A stretch of DNA of 64,000 bases. It comes from Lacisediminihabitans sp040549465. Its GTDB lineage: Bacteria > Actinomycetota > Actinomycetes > Actinomycetales > Microbacteriaceae. Positions 1 through 8,618 of the stretch are shown here, piece after piece. The position numbers and the translations under genes are program-made. The first letter of the stretch is position 1. Each line of letters begins with the position of its first letter. Location: the NCBI RefSeq assembly GCF_040549465.1, contig NZ_JBEPTL010000007.1, forward strand, positions 62,001-126,000. Reading direction: 5' to 3'. The notes under the pieces are model-generated. The model was not told the DNA's origin. It made no database searches and worked only from the letters and a program-made list of their open reading frames with translations.

Positions 1-2
1 CG

Positions 3-446
3 GCGCTCGGCTCGAAGGTCGTCGAACTGCTTGGCGATCGTTCCGGCGACCTCCAGGCTGCGATTGTCAAGCTGGGTGCGGGTGGCGCGAAGGTGGCCGA
101 AGCGCTGCAGAGCGGCACCATCCCCAAGGTCTCCGCACTTCCGACCGGTGTTCGCACGATCATCGAATCGGTTTACGGCGACGCGGTCGCGCACGTCTTC
201 CTCATCGCTGCCCCGCTCGCCATCCTCACGATCATCGCGATAGCGCTCATCCCGAACAACAGGCTCGGCACCCAGACCGCTCTCGAGCGGATGGTGGAGC
301 CGGAACCGGGCGAGTCGGCGGCGGTCCTCGAGGCGGAGAGCACCCTCGCCGAGGTCTCGGAGGCCATGGTGGCAGGCGCACCGGCCGCTTCGGCCGCGGA
401 TGAACTGCGTGACTCGAAGGAAACCGGTCGGTCATCCCGACTATGA
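3..446 (+). CDS. C-terminal end of an MFS drug/proton antiporter (DHA2-like), partial
   Basis: The reading frame is open from the window edge, so only the last 147 residues are present. They hold a soluble loop, one clear terminal membrane segment (about residues 61-83) and a polar Ala/Glu-rich cytoplasmic tail, the usual end of a 14-TM DHA2 exporter of the EmrB/QacA type. The stop codon overlaps the start of the following MarR gene (ATGA), a common pairing of an exporter with its regulator. The family is inferred from this tail and the neighbour; the substrate cannot be told. Confidence 0.6.
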   Translation, partial: ALGSKVVELLGDRSGDLQAAIVKLGAGGAKVAEALQSGTIPKVSALPTGVRTIIESVYGDAVAHVFLIAAPLAILTIIAIALIPNNRLGTQTALERMVEPEPGESAAVLEAESTLAEVSEAMVAGAPAASAADELRDSKETGRSSRL

Positions 447-907
447 TCACCGCCATGAGCACCAGCGATCGTCACGTTGCAGACGAGGCGATCGCTGGTG
501 TCGAGCAGCAGTTCGCGGTGATGTTCACCAGGGTAAAGTCGAGCATGAAGGAACGCGCCGTCAGGGTGCATCCCGAGATGCAGCCGCTCGCCTACAACAT
601 GCTCAGCAGTCTCGTTCGATCAGGGCCGACGCACGCGAGTGAACTCGCGGAGTTGCTCGGCCTCGACAAGAGCATCGTCAGCAGGCAGGCCAACTTTCTG
701 GAGGAACTCGGCTTTCTCGAGCGGCAGCCGGATCCTGAGGATCGCAGGGCGACATACTTCGCTGCCACACCTGCCGCGATCGAGCGCATCGCCGAAGTGC
801 GCCTGGCTGACCAGGCGACGCTCTACGAAAGCCTGCGTGACTGGCAGGTGCCCGACCTCAAGAAGCTCGGCGAGTTGCTCGCGCGGATCAACGAGCTCGG
901 CCGCTGA
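443..907 (+). CDS. MarR-family transcriptional regulator
   Basis: A 154-residue protein with a winged helix-turn-helix at about residues 55-108, including the recognition region LDKSIVSRQANFLEELGFL and the wing with DPEDRRAT, both typical of MarR. Flanking helices form the dimer domain. It probably binds a palindrome near the exporter promoter and is released by a small ligand. It is translationally coupled to the MFS gene by a 4-nt overlap; an in-frame ATG at 455 is an alternative start. Neither start has a good Shine-Dalgarno sequence. Confidence 0.85.
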   Translation: MITAMSTSDRHVADEAIAGVEQQFAVMFTRVKSSMKERAVRVHPEMQPLAYNMLSSLVRSGPTHASELAELLGLDKSIVSRQANFLEELGFLERQPDPEDRRATYFAATPAAIERIAEVRLADQATLYESLRDWQVPDLKKLGELLARINELGR

Positions 908-916
908 ACGTCTTCT

Positions 917-974
917 GCCATTTGTCGCCAAGCGTGGTGTGACGGCGTTCAGCCCACAGTTGGTGACAAATGGC
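917..974. repeat. Long inverted repeat between convergent genes
   Basis: Arms 917-931 and 960-974 match at 14 of 15 positions around a 28-nt loop; the one mismatch is a G.U wobble if read as plus-strand RNA. It lies between the ends of marR and the LLM oxidoreductase gene, so a bidirectional terminator role is plausible, but there is no U-tract. Confidence 0.7.
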
Positions 975-1010
975 TGATGCGAGTCGCGCGCTCGCGCTGC
1001 CGCGCGGTGC

Positions 1011-1934
1011 TCAGTCGAGTTGCGGCAGAACCTCGCGGGCGATGAAGTCGAGGTGGTCGAGGTCGTGGAAGTCCATGATCTGCAGGTACACGCGCGACGC
1101 GCCTGCTTCCCTCAGCATGCTGAGCCTGTCGACGAGTTCTGCTGTGGTTCCGGCGATGCCGTGCTCGCGAAGGTCAGTTGCGTCGCGACCGATCGCCTCC
1201 GCGCGGCGGATGACTTCGGCATCCGTGGCCCCGGCGACCGTCGTGTAGGCGACAGAGTAGACGAGCTCGTCTGGATCGCGACCGATGTCGACGCAGGCCG
1301 CACGCACGCGGTCGAACCCGCTCGAGACGCTGTCGAAAGCCTTGAACCCGTAGTTGAACTCGCTGGCATAACGGGCGGCTAGCGCCGGCGTGCGCTTTGG
1401 GCCACCACCGCCCACGATGATCGGCACGGTTGTGGACACGGGCTTGGGCAGCGCGGGCGAATTCTGCAGCGAGTAGTGCTCGCCGGAGAAGGAGAAGCGT
1501 TCGCCCGTCGGCGTGTTCCACAGCCCGGTCACGATCACCAGTTGCTCCTCAAGCAGGTCGAAGCGCTTCTCCGGGAATGGGATGCCGTAGGCGCGATGCT
1601 CCGCCTCGAACCAACCGGTGCCGAGCCCGAGCTCCGCACGTCCGTTAGACATCTGGTCCACCTGCGCCACCTGGATAGCGAGGATGCCAGGGTACCGGTA
1701 GGTGACTGAGGAGACGAGGGTTCCGAGCTTGATCCTCTCGGTCTCTCTGGCGAGGCCGGCAAGGGTGGTCCAGGCATCCGTCGGACCGGGCAGGCCATCG
1801 CCGTCACCCATCGCCAGGTAGTGGTCACTGCGGAAGAACGCATCGAAGCCGAGCTTCTCCGACGCCCGTGCCATGGCGAGCTGGTCGTGGTAGGTGGCGC
1901 CCTGCTGGGGTTCGACGAAGATGCGGAAGTCCAT
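1011..1934 (-). CDS. LLM-class flavin-dependent oxidoreductase (F420-type)
   Basis: A 307-residue protein of the luciferase-like monooxygenase fold. It shows the N-terminal core strand, the central stretch NGRAELGLGTGWFEAEH and the later IIVGGGGPKRTPALAARYA, both typical of actinobacterial TIM-barrel enzymes using F420 or FMN. The substrate is unknown. The ATG at 1934 is chosen over a TTG directly before it. The gene is transcribed away from the TPP riboswitch and converges with marR across an inverted repeat. Confidence 0.85.
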   Translation of the reverse strand: MDFRIFVEPQQGATYHDQLAMARASEKLGFDAFFRSDHYLAMGDGDGLPGPTDAWTTLAGLARETERIKLGTLVSSVTYRYPGILAIQVAQVDQMSNGRAELGLGTGWFEAEHRAYGIPFPEKRFDLLEEQLVIVTGLWNTPTGERFSFSGEHYSLQNSPALPKPVSTTVPIIVGGGGPKRTPALAARYASEFNYGFKAFDSVSSGFDRVRAACVDIGRDPDELVYSVAYTTVAGATDAEVIRRAEAIGRDATDLREHGIAGTTAELVDRLSMLREAGASRVYLQIMDFHDLDHLDFIAREVLPQLD

Positions 1935-1958
1935 CAAACAAGCCTATAGTTGGATCTG

Positions 1959-2050
1959 AACACGGGAGTCCGGTGAGCCGGGCTGAGAGGAAGCTTCTCC
2001 AAGCTTCGACCGTCGAACCTGATCTGGATCATGCCAGCGCAGGGAGGCAG
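1959..2050 (+). promoter_or_regulatory. TPP (thi-box) riboswitch
   Basis: The stretch contains the conserved TPP aptamer elements in order: the P2/P3 start around CACGGGAGTCCG, the GGCTGAGAGGAAGC element near 1981, and the strongly conserved GAACCTGATCTGGATCATG followed by CCAGCGCAGGGAGGC near 2015-2049. It lies about 70 nt before the start of an ECF transporter S component, so thiamine pyrophosphate would repress the ykoEDC operon. Confidence 0.92.
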
Positions 2051-2120
2051 ATTTACTCTCCGGGTCGTGGCTTCCGCCGCTATCCCAACCCGTGCCCTCT
2101 TTCACCGAAAGGGCACGACA

Positions 2121-2744
2121 GTGCATTCAACAGTTTCCGCACAGGCAGTAACCACACCCCGCCGCGTCTTCCGCTGGCGGGTGGTCGATATCGTCGTCGC
2201 CAGCGTGATTGGCGTGGCCAGCGGCGTCATCTTCTGGGCCTGGGGCCTCGCCTGGACGCCGATCAGCGCCGCGCTCGCCTTCGCCCCCGGGCTCTCCGGC
2301 CTGCTCGCCGGTGGATGGTTGTTCGCCGGTGTGCTCGGCGGCATCGTCATCCGCAAGCCGGGCGCTGCCCTGTACACCGAGGTCATCGCCGCGGTCGTCT
2401 CAATGCTCGTTGGCACGCAGTGGGGTTTCTCTACCCTCATCTGGGGAATCGTCGAAGGGCTGGGTGCAGAGATCGTGCTCGCGCTCTTCCTCTACTCGAG
2501 CTGGCGGCTCGGGGTCGTCCTGCTCTCCGGAGCCGGAGCCGGTGTGGCCGTCGGCCTGCTCGACACGAGTTTCACCGACTACGCGGCCCTCGACTTCGGA
2601 TTCAAAGCCGTCTACTTCATCTGCGCCGTCATCTCCGGCGTGGTCATTGCAGGGTTGCTCTCCTGGCTTGCAGCCCGCGGCCTCGCCCGGTCCGGCGCGC
2701 TCAGCCGCTTCGCCTCCGGTCGTGAGGCTCTGCCACGAGCGTGA
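2121..2744 (+). CDS. ykoE: ECF transporter substrate-binding (S) component, YkoE type
   Basis: A 207-residue membrane protein with about five to six hydrophobic segments (for example VDIVVASVIGVASGVIFWAW near the N-terminus). YkoE is the S component of the thiamine/hydroxymethylpyrimidine ECF transporter, and the upstream TPP riboswitch supports that substrate. GTG at 2121, preceded by GAAAGGG, is preferred to an upstream in-frame ATG that lies inside the riboswitch. Its stop overlaps the GTG of the ATPase gene. Confidence 0.85.
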   Translation: MHSTVSAQAVTTPRRVFRWRVVDIVVASVIGVASGVIFWAWGLAWTPISAALAFAPGLSGLLAGGWLFAGVLGGIVIRKPGAALYTEVIAAVVSMLVGTQWGFSTLIWGIVEGLGAEIVLALFLYSSWRLGVVLLSGAGAGVAVGLLDTSFTDYAALDFGFKAVYFICAVISGVVIAGLLSWLAARGLARSGALSRFASGREALPRA

Positions 2745-4231
2745 ACGGGTCGGCGCTCGGCGCTCGGGTGACAGCACGCGGCTGGGGATGGCGTCATGCC
2801 TCTCGCAGACAGCCCGCCGTGCGAGACGTGGACTTCGACATCTCGCCCGGCGAGCGTGTGCTGCTGCTCGGTCGCTCCGGGGCGGGGAAGTCGACCCTCA
2901 TCCACGCGCTCGCAGGGGTGCTCGGCGGCGACGACGAAGGAGACGGCACCGGCGAGCTGCTGATCGACGGGCATCGTCCGGAGTCCGCGCGCGGCGAGGT
3001 CGGCCTGGTACTGCAGGATCCCGATTCCCAGGTGGTTCTCGCCAGGGTCGGCGACGATGTCGCTTTCGCCTGTGAAAACCTCGGTGTCGCGCGTGACGAG
3101 ATCTGGCGGCGGGTGCCGGCAGCGCTCGCCGAGGTCGGCCTCGACCTGCCGCTCAACCACCCGACCTCGAACCTCTCCGGCGGCCAGAAGCAGCGGCTGG
3201 CACTCGCGGGTGTCGTGGCCATGCGGCCACGCCTGTTACTGCTCGACGAGCCGACGGCCAACCTCGACCCGGAGGGTGTCACCGAGGTGCGGGATGCCGT
3301 GGCGAGAACGCTCCAGGCGTCGGGTGCCACGCTCGTCGTCATCGAGCATCGGGTGTCCGTGTGGCTCGACGTGGTCGACAGGGTCATCGTGCTCGACCCG
3401 GATGGCGGTCTGCTGGCCGACGGCTCGCCCGCGGAGGTTCTGCAGCGTAACGGGCGCGAGCTTGCCGCCGCGGGTGTGTGGGTCCCCGGCTTCCCTCCGG
3501 CGCTGCCGCGACGTGAGCCGATCGACCCGGGGGATCGGATGCCTCTGCTCGCGGCATCCGATCTGTCCGTCGGTCGCGTGGAATTCGGGCGCCGCACGCC
3601 CAGCGTCGTCAATTTGCAGATCGATCTGGACGTGGCTGTGGGGGACTCGATAGCTATCACCGGGGAGAATGGCGCGGGCAAATCCACCCTTGCCCTCACT
3701 CTCGCCGGACTGCTCCCACCGGCGGGAGGTGAGCTTTCAGCCCGACCGGCGCTCGCCGACGGCCTCGGGACTGCGCCGCACCGCTGGCGTTCGAGACAGC
3801 TGCTCACCAGGGTCGGAATGGTCTTCCAGGATCCGGAGCACCAGTTTCTCGTTGCTGACGTACGTGCGGAACTCGCTGTCGGGCCGAGGGCCCTGAAGCT
3901 TTCGGAGACTCAGGTGACGCAGCGCGTCGATGAGCTGCTCGACCGCTTGCATCTGGATGCGCTCGCCACCGCGAATCCCTTTACTCTTTCGGGAGGTGAG
4001 AAGCGTCGGCTGTCCGTGGCTACGGTGCTCGCCACGCGCCCACGGCTGCTCGTGCTCGACGAACCGACTTTCGGGCAGGATTCACGCACCTGGGAAGAAC
4101 TCGTCGCCCTCCTCGCCGAGCTGCTGCGCTCCGGCACCGCCATGCTCGCTGTCACCCACGACACTGATTTTGTCGAGGCCCTTGCCGAGCGCACGCTCAG
4201 GCTCGAGACTCCGATCGGTGCTCTCGCATGA
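2741..4231 (+). CDS. ykoD: Fused double ATPase of an ECF transporter (YkoD type)
   Basis: A 496-residue protein with two ABC ATPase domains in one chain. Domain 1 has Walker A GRSGAGKS at 44-51, the signature LSGGQKQR and Walker B LLLLDEPT. Domain 2 has Walker A GENGAGKS at 308-315, LSGGEKRR and LLVLDEPT. It energises the ECF transporter formed with the S and T proteins on either side. The fused A-A' form is typical of the YkoEDC group. It overlaps both neighbours by 4 nt, so the three genes are translationally coupled. Confidence 0.9.
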   Translation: MNGSALGARVTARGWGWRHASRRQPAVRDVDFDISPGERVLLLGRSGAGKSTLIHALAGVLGGDDEGDGTGELLIDGHRPESARGEVGLVLQDPDSQVVLARVGDDVAFACENLGVARDEIWRRVPAALAEVGLDLPLNHPTSNLSGGQKQRLALAGVVAMRPRLLLLDEPTANLDPEGVTEVRDAVARTLQASGATLVVIEHRVSVWLDVVDRVIVLDPDGGLLADGSPAEVLQRNGRELAAAGVWVPGFPPALPRREPIDPGDRMPLLAASDLSVGRVEFGRRTPSVVNLQIDLDVAVGDSIAITGENGAGKSTLALTLAGLLPPAGGELSARPALADGLGTAPHRWRSRQLLTRVGMVFQDPEHQFLVADVRAELAVGPRALKLSETQVTQRVDELLDRLHLDALATANPFTLSGGEKRRLSVATVLATRPRLLVLDEPTFGQDSRTWEELVALLAELLRSGTAMLAVTHDTDFVEALAERTLRLETPIGALA

Positions 4232-5010
4232 CGCTCGTCGTGCCCGACATTCGCGCGAGCACGATCGCGCGCATCAACCCGGTGGCGAAACTGATCGCCG
4301 CACTTGTGATCGCCGTGGCGCTGCTGCTCTCCATCGACTGGGTGTCGGCGCTCGTCGCACTCGTCCTCGAGGCGCTGCTTCTGCCGTTTGCAGGTTTGGC
4401 GGCGAGGCAGTTCTGGCTGCGCACGGCAACCCTCTGGGTGGCGGCCCCGCTCGCCTGCCTCACGACGGTGCTCTACGGCAAGGACTCCGGCGCGACGCTG
4501 TGGGACACCGGCCTGGTGTCGATTACCGACGGCTCGCTCTCGCTGGGGTTGGCGATCGGTCTTCGTATCCTCGCCATCGGTCTTCCTGGCATCGTGCTGT
4601 TCGCCACCACGGATCCCACCGACCTCGCCGACGGTCTCGGGCAGGTACTTCGACTTCCCGCGCGATTCGTGCTCGGCGGCCTCGCCGGCCTGCGTCTCGT
4701 CGGGCTGTTCATCGAAGACTGGCGTTATCTCGCCCTCGCCAGGCGTGCGCGTGGTGTGGGGGACAGCAACGTGATCGCGAGAATCGCCAGGCAGGGTTTC
4801 TCGCTGCTGGTCCTGTCGGTACGCCGTGGCAGCAAGCTGGCCACGGCGATGGAGGCGAAGGGCTTCGGATCCGATCGGCCTCGCACCTGGGCCCGGCCCT
4901 CGTCGTTTGGCTACCGCGAATGGTGGTTCCTCGCGCTCGCCATTCTCATTCCCGTGATCGCGGTTGTCTCAGCGCTGCTGTCGGGCACGTGGAAATTCGT
5001 TCTCTCGTGA
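4228..5010 (+). CDS. ykoC: ECF transporter transmembrane (T) component, YkoC type
   Basis: A 260-residue EcfT-family membrane protein with several transmembrane helices. It carries the cytoplasmic motif region ARRARGV and a later AMEAKGFGSDRPRT segment, matching the Ala-Arg-Gly coupling motifs by which EcfT proteins contact the ATPases. It couples ATP hydrolysis in YkoD to movement of YkoE. Its ATG overlaps the ykoD stop, and its own stop overlaps the GTG of the kinase-like gene. Confidence 0.88.
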   Translation: MTLVVPDIRASTIARINPVAKLIAALVIAVALLLSIDWVSALVALVLEALLLPFAGLAARQFWLRTATLWVAAPLACLTTVLYGKDSGATLWDTGLVSITDGSLSLGLAIGLRILAIGLPGIVLFATTDPTDLADGLGQVLRLPARFVLGGLAGLRLVGLFIEDWRYLALARRARGVGDSNVIARIARQGFSLLVLSVRRGSKLATAMEAKGFGSDRPRTWARPSSFGYREWWFLALAILIPVIAVVSALLSGTWKFVLS

Positions 5011-5528
5011 ACGGTGACGTTCTCGCTAGAATCCGATTGTCGCCCCGACCGGTCGTGCTGGTCGACGGCGGCTCCGGCTCGGGTAAAACCACCCTTGCCC
5101 CTGGCCTCGCGCACGCGCTCGACGCCCAGCTCGTTCGGCTCGACGACATCTATCCCGGCTGGGACGGTCTCGAGGCAGCAAGCGCTCACGTGAAGGAATT
5201 CGTGCTCTCGAGCGACCCGCGCTGGCAGCGTTGGGACTGGACAGCGGATGCCCCGGCCGAGTGGCACTTACTGGATGCGAACCGACCACTCGTCATTGAG
5301 GGCTGCGGAAGCCTCAGCCGGGCCAACCGCCAACTCGCGACCTTCGGGATCTGGGTCGAGCTCGATGCCGAGTCGCGCAAGATCCGCGCCCTCGAACGCG
5401 ACGGCGATGCGTATGCGCCGTACTGGGATCGCTGGGCGCGGCAGGAGGCCGCATTCGCCGAGCGAGAGCATCCCCAGCTCCTCGCGGACCTGATAATCGA
5501 CGGCGACGTGCTCCCTGAATTCGGCTAG
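5007..5528 (+). CDS. P-loop NTPase, uridine-kinase-like fold
   Basis: A 173-residue protein with Walker A GGSGSGKT at 21-28 and a following LDDIYPGWDGL segment, like the acidic DD region after the P-loop in nucleoside/uridine kinases. A LVIEGCGSL strand follows. The GTG at 5007 overlaps the ykoC stop by 4 nt, so it is probably the fourth gene of the TPP-regulated operon. That suggests, but does not prove, phosphorylation of a thiamine precursor; ThiD and ThiM folds are not seen. The stop codon lies inside a 26-bp tandem duplication. Confidence 0.75.
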   Translation: MNGDVLARIRLSPRPVVLVDGGSGSGKTTLAPGLAHALDAQLVRLDDIYPGWDGLEAASAHVKEFVLSSDPRWQRWDWTADAPAEWHLLDANRPLVIEGCGSLSRANRQLATFGIWVELDAESRKIRALERDGDAYAPYWDRWARQEAAFAEREHPQLLADLIIDGDVLPEFG

Positions 5529-5556
5529 CGGCCGCGCTCCGTGAATTCGGCTAGCG
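5510..5556. repeat. 26-bp-spaced direct repeat spanning a stop codon
   Basis: Two 21-bp copies at 5510-5530 and 5536-5556 differ at one base (core TGAATTCGGCTAGCG). The first holds the stop of the P-loop gene; the second is entirely upstream of the rhodanese start. Confidence 0.8.
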
Positions 5557-5563
5557 TCGAAGC

Positions 5564-6427
5564 ATGGCTTCCCCCTTCGTCACCGTCACCGAACTGGCCG
5601 CCGCTCTCGATTCCGCAGCTCCTCCCGTCGTTCTCGATGCCAGCCTCGTGCTTCATCCGCCGAAGTTCGACGGAGATTATCGTCGGGACTCCGGGCTGCC
5701 TCGCTGGCTCGATGGGCATATCCCCGGCTCCCAGTTCGTCGACGTCTCGAGGCAGTTCTCCGATCGCGCCGCAGCCCTGCGCTACACGCATCCGGAACCA
5801 CAGGCGATCGCGGACGAACTCGCCGCCATCGGCGTGGGGCAGCGAGACCGTGTCGTCGTCTACGACAGCACCGGAGGGCTCTTCGCGGCGCGCCTCTGGT
5901 ACCTGCTCAGCTGGATCGGCGTCGAGGTGCGGGTGCTCGACGGCGGCTTTGGCGCCTGGGTGGCCGCGGGGCATCCTGTCGCCTCCGGTACAGTCGCAGC
6001 GTCGGCTCCCGTGGCTCCGTGGCAGGCTTTCGCCGTGCGCGAGGCGTGGGTCACGAAGCACGAGCTGGTGGCCCGCTCGGAGACGGATGCCCGCCCGCTC
6101 GTCTGCGGACTGCCGGCAGGTAGCTTCACCGGCACTGACCCCTCGCGGTATTCGCGACGCGGCCGGATCCCCGGTAGCGTCAACGTTTCGAGTCGTGACC
6201 TGTTCGCCGCCGACGGCACGGTCAGGGGAGAGAACGAGCTGCGTGAGGCCTATCTGACGCAGGGCGTGTCCGGCGATGAGGAGGTGCTGCTCTACTGCGG
6301 TGGTGGCATCTCGGCCTCCGGCAACGCCATCACCCTCGCCGAGCTCGGTGTCACGGCGGTGCGCGTCTACGACGGCTCGCTCGAGGAGTGGTCGGCTGAC
6401 GAGACACTGCCACTGTCGGTAGGTTGA
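5564..6427 (+). CDS. Sulfurtransferase with two rhodanese domains (thiosulfate or 3-mercaptopyruvate type)
   Basis: A 287-residue tandem rhodanese protein. The N-terminal domain is inactive and includes the DASLVLHPP and DGHIPGSQFVDV regions. The C-terminal domain carries the catalytic Cys245 in LLYCGGGISA, after a RGRIPGSVNV motif. The active loop CGGGISA is closer to the 3-mercaptopyruvate/SseA style (CGSGVTA) than to classical CRKGVT. It moves sulfane sulfur to thiophilic acceptors. It lies just downstream of the thiamine transporter operon, where sulfur transfer for thiazole synthesis would fit; this link is inference only. Confidence 0.88.
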   Translation: MASPFVTVTELAAALDSAAPPVVLDASLVLHPPKFDGDYRRDSGLPRWLDGHIPGSQFVDVSRQFSDRAAALRYTHPEPQAIADELAAIGVGQRDRVVVYDSTGGLFAARLWYLLSWIGVEVRVLDGGFGAWVAAGHPVASGTVAASAPVAPWQAFAVREAWVTKHELVARSETDARPLVCGLPAGSFTGTDPSRYSRRGRIPGSVNVSSRDLFAADGTVRGENELREAYLTQGVSGDEEVLLYCGGGISASGNAITLAELGVTAVRVYDGSLEEWSADETLPLSVG

Positions 6428-6695
6428 CCGCGGCCGGCAGGCCAGAATTCGGTGAGTTGCTCGGCGAGAACTCGGCCTTGATCGTGGCCTCCTCGCGCGG
6501 CCGGCACACGCGTCGACGGATCCAACGCATTGGCGTTGAACACGTCACCGGCACGGGCATCCGGAAAGACAGTCTCGACCTTGCTGCCGCCCGCGCGTCG
6601 TTCGACGACCTGAGTTGCAAGATCCATGCCCCACTCGAGCGGGTGGCGTGATCGTTGGATGATGAGACCATGCGAAAAGGGAAAAGCGAACCGTT

Positions 6696-7073
6696 GTGAA
6701 GATGATGCTCGAACTCGTACCCCTGCCCGTCTCCGACATCGAACGGAGCAAGGCGTTCTACACCGAAGTCATCGGCTTCGAGCTCGACCACGACGTGCAG
6801 CCCGGCAATGGCATGCGCATCGTGCAACTCACCCCTCCCGGTTCAGCGTGCTCGATCGTCATCGGCACAGGCATGGGAGGCGACCCTTCCGACGGCACCG
6901 TGAACGGACTACATCTGGTGGTAGGTGACATCGCCTCAGCGCGAGAGGAACTTCTGGGTCGAGGCGCGGGTGTTAGTCCCATTCAGGACATGGGAGGCGT
7001 GCAATTCGCCTACTTCAGCGACCCCGACGGTAACTCGTGGGCGCTGCAGCAGATCGGCGCCACCACACCGTAA
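6696..7073 (+). CDS. VOC-superfamily (glyoxalase/bleomycin-resistance fold) protein
   Basis: A 125-residue single-domain protein with the paired beta-alpha-beta-beta-beta pattern. The first module is LVPLPVSDIERSKAFYTEV, typical of glyoxalase-like enzymes. The second module begins at GLHLVVGDIASAREELL and ends in YFSDPDGNSWALQQI, with the metal-ligand-like Asp/Glu region. The GTG at 6696 follows a purine-rich stretch. The substrate is unknown. Confidence 0.82.
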   Translation: MKMMLELVPLPVSDIERSKAFYTEVIGFELDHDVQPGNGMRIVQLTPPGSACSIVIGTGMGGDPSDGTVNGLHLVVGDIASAREELLGRGAGVSPIQDMGGVQFAYFSDPDGNSWALQQIGATTP

Positions 7074-7172
7074 AGACTCGAGCCGACGCCGCACAGATGT
7101 CACAGTCTCCCTAGCAGCAACCGGGGAAGTCGGTTTTTGTGCAAGCCAGCCGCATCCGCCTAACATGGGCCC

Positions 7173-7601
7173 ATGGCAGAGACAAAGACCACGAATTCGG
7201 GCTTTTCACCAGAAGAGCGCGCCGCGATGAAGCAGCGCGCACAAGAGCTCAAGGCCTCGACGCTGCGGGAAGAGGGGGAGAATGCCCTGGTCGAGGCAGT
7301 CAAGAAACTGGAGGGCCTCGATCGGCAGCTCGCGGAAAAGGTGGTCGAGTTGGTTCAGGCTGCGGCACCGCAACTGAACCCGAAGACCTACTACGGCTTC
7401 CCCGCCTGGGCACAAGATGGCAAAGTCGTACTTTTCTTCAAGCCAGCTTCGAAGTTCAAAACCCGCTACGCGAAGATCGAGTTCGACGATGCGGCAGCGA
7501 TCGACGACGGCACAATGTTCGCGTGCTCTTATGGCCTCATCGAGGTCACGGACGCCGACGCGAAGGCCATAACCGCTCTGATAAAGAAGTCGGTCCGCTA
7601 G
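7173..7601 (+). CDS. DUF1801/YdhG-like protein
   Basis: A 142-residue soluble protein. The N-terminal half is a charged helical region (residues 10-45). The C-terminal half holds the conserved core PKTYYGFPAWAQDGKVVLFF and later ADAKAITALIKKSV, resembling the YdhG/DUF1801 fold (frataxin-like iron-binding in Bacillus). The function here is unknown. It stands alone with its own start after a 100-nt gap. Confidence 0.7.
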   Translation: MAETKTTNSGFSPEERAAMKQRAQELKASTLREEGENALVEAVKKLEGLDRQLAEKVVELVQAAAPQLNPKTYYGFPAWAQDGKVVLFFKPASKFKTRYAKIEFDDAAAIDDGTMFACSYGLIEVTDADAKAITALIKKSVR

Positions 7602-7791
7602 CCGTACCCGACCAGTAGGTCCACGGATCACACGGGTTCTCGTCGGCCCATGCCGCGCGATAGTCCGAGTGGGGTTAGGCGTGCGGCATGGACAAAATGT
7701 TACGACGGCGGTTCGGCTTCCTCAGGGTCGGTACACCACTGGCACTCAAACACACCTGTCTCCGGACACACCGGGGCGATTCGGTTGTTGG

Positions 7792-8142
7792 CTAGCCCCA
7801 GCCGAGGTCGTGCAGTTCGTCGTCGTCGATTCCGTAGAAGTGGGCGATCTCGTGCACCAGCGTCACGTGGATCTGGGCTTTGAGTTCCTCGAGGTCGGCG
7901 GAGATCGCCAGCAGCGGTTCCCGGTACAGCACGATACGGTCGGGCAGCTCCCCGAAGCCGTAGTTGCCACGCCTTGTGAGGTCGACGCCGTCGTAGAGGC
8001 CGAGCAGGTCGAGCGAGCCGTCCTCCGGGCGATCCTCGGTCACGAAGACCAGATTCTCCAGGCCCTCGACCATGTCATCCGGCAGCAGGTCGAGTTCGTC
8101 GACGACGAGTTTCTCGAACTCGGCACTATCGATGCCGTCCAT
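7792..8142 (-). CDS. Zincin-like metallopeptidase family protein
   Basis: A 116-residue protein with the zinc motif HEIAHFYGID at residues 97-106 (HExxHxxGxD) and a C-terminal LHDLGW, the hallmark of the small actinobacterial zincin-like family. It is the last gene of a clpS-DUF2017-metallopeptidase operon; its ATG shares one base with the DUF2017 stop. A link to proteolysis is suggested by ClpS, but its substrate is unknown. Confidence 0.88.
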   Translation of the reverse strand: MDGIDSAEFEKLVVDELDLLPDDMVEGLENLVFVTEDRPEDGSLDLLGLYDGVDLTRRGNYGFGELPDRIVLYREPLLAISADLEELKAQIHVTLVHEIAHFYGIDDDELHDLGWG

Positions 8143-8618
8143 CAGCCCATCACCTCCACGAGTGAACCCTGCACGAAGCCCAGCCAGTCGTAGAGATCGC
8201 GTAATAGGGGATCGTCAGCGCCGACATCCTCGTCCTTCTCGATGCCGAGTCGCGCAGCGACAGTCAGCCGGATGTCGGTGAGCGCTCTCACCCAGGCCTG
8301 CGCCTGCTGCGCATCGATGAGCACCCTGGTTGCGGATGTCGCGGCAGCGGCTTCGGCGACGGACGCCGCCAGCACACCCGCATTCGCCACCTTGCGCTCG
8401 GCGAGGCCGTCGGCGGTGAACCGTCGGAACTCGTCCGACGCTTCGACATCGCCCGGATAGGCATCCGGCAGCAGTCGGAGCACCGCGGGATCCTGTTCGT
8501 TGCCGGAGCGCGCCTCCACGAGTTCGGCGACCTGGCCGGCCAATGAGGCCAGCATGCTCGCCTCGACGGGTTCGAATTCGGCGCGGAACGACGTCCCTTT
8601 GCGCCGGAACGCCTTCAT
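8142..8618 (-). CDS. DUF2017 family protein
   Basis: A 158-residue soluble protein that starts MKAFRRKGT and contains FEPVEASMLASLAGQVAELV and LRDLYDWLGFVQGSLVEVMG, matching the DUF2017 family found next to clpS in actinobacteria. The function is unknown; the conserved position between ClpS and a metallopeptidase suggests a role in protein turnover. The start overlaps the clpS stop (ATGA). Confidence 0.85.
   Translation of the reverse strand: MKAFRRKGTSFRAEFEPVEASMLASLAGQVAELVEARSGNEQDPAVLRLLPDAYPGDVEASDEFRRFTADGLAERKVANAGVLAASVAEAAAATSATRVLIDAQQAQAWVRALTDIRLTVAARLGIEKDEDVGADDPLLRDLYDWLGFVQGSLVEVMG

Noticed and set aside
6367..6627. A minus-strand frame of 86 codons between the rhodanese and VOC genes
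   Set aside because: It overlaps the rhodanese end, has no ribosome site and no family; I could not support it as a gene.
6424..6651. A plus-strand frame of 75 codons overlapping the rhodanese stop
   Set aside because: The 4-nt overlap looks like coupling, but the sequence is basic, low in structure and unlike any family.
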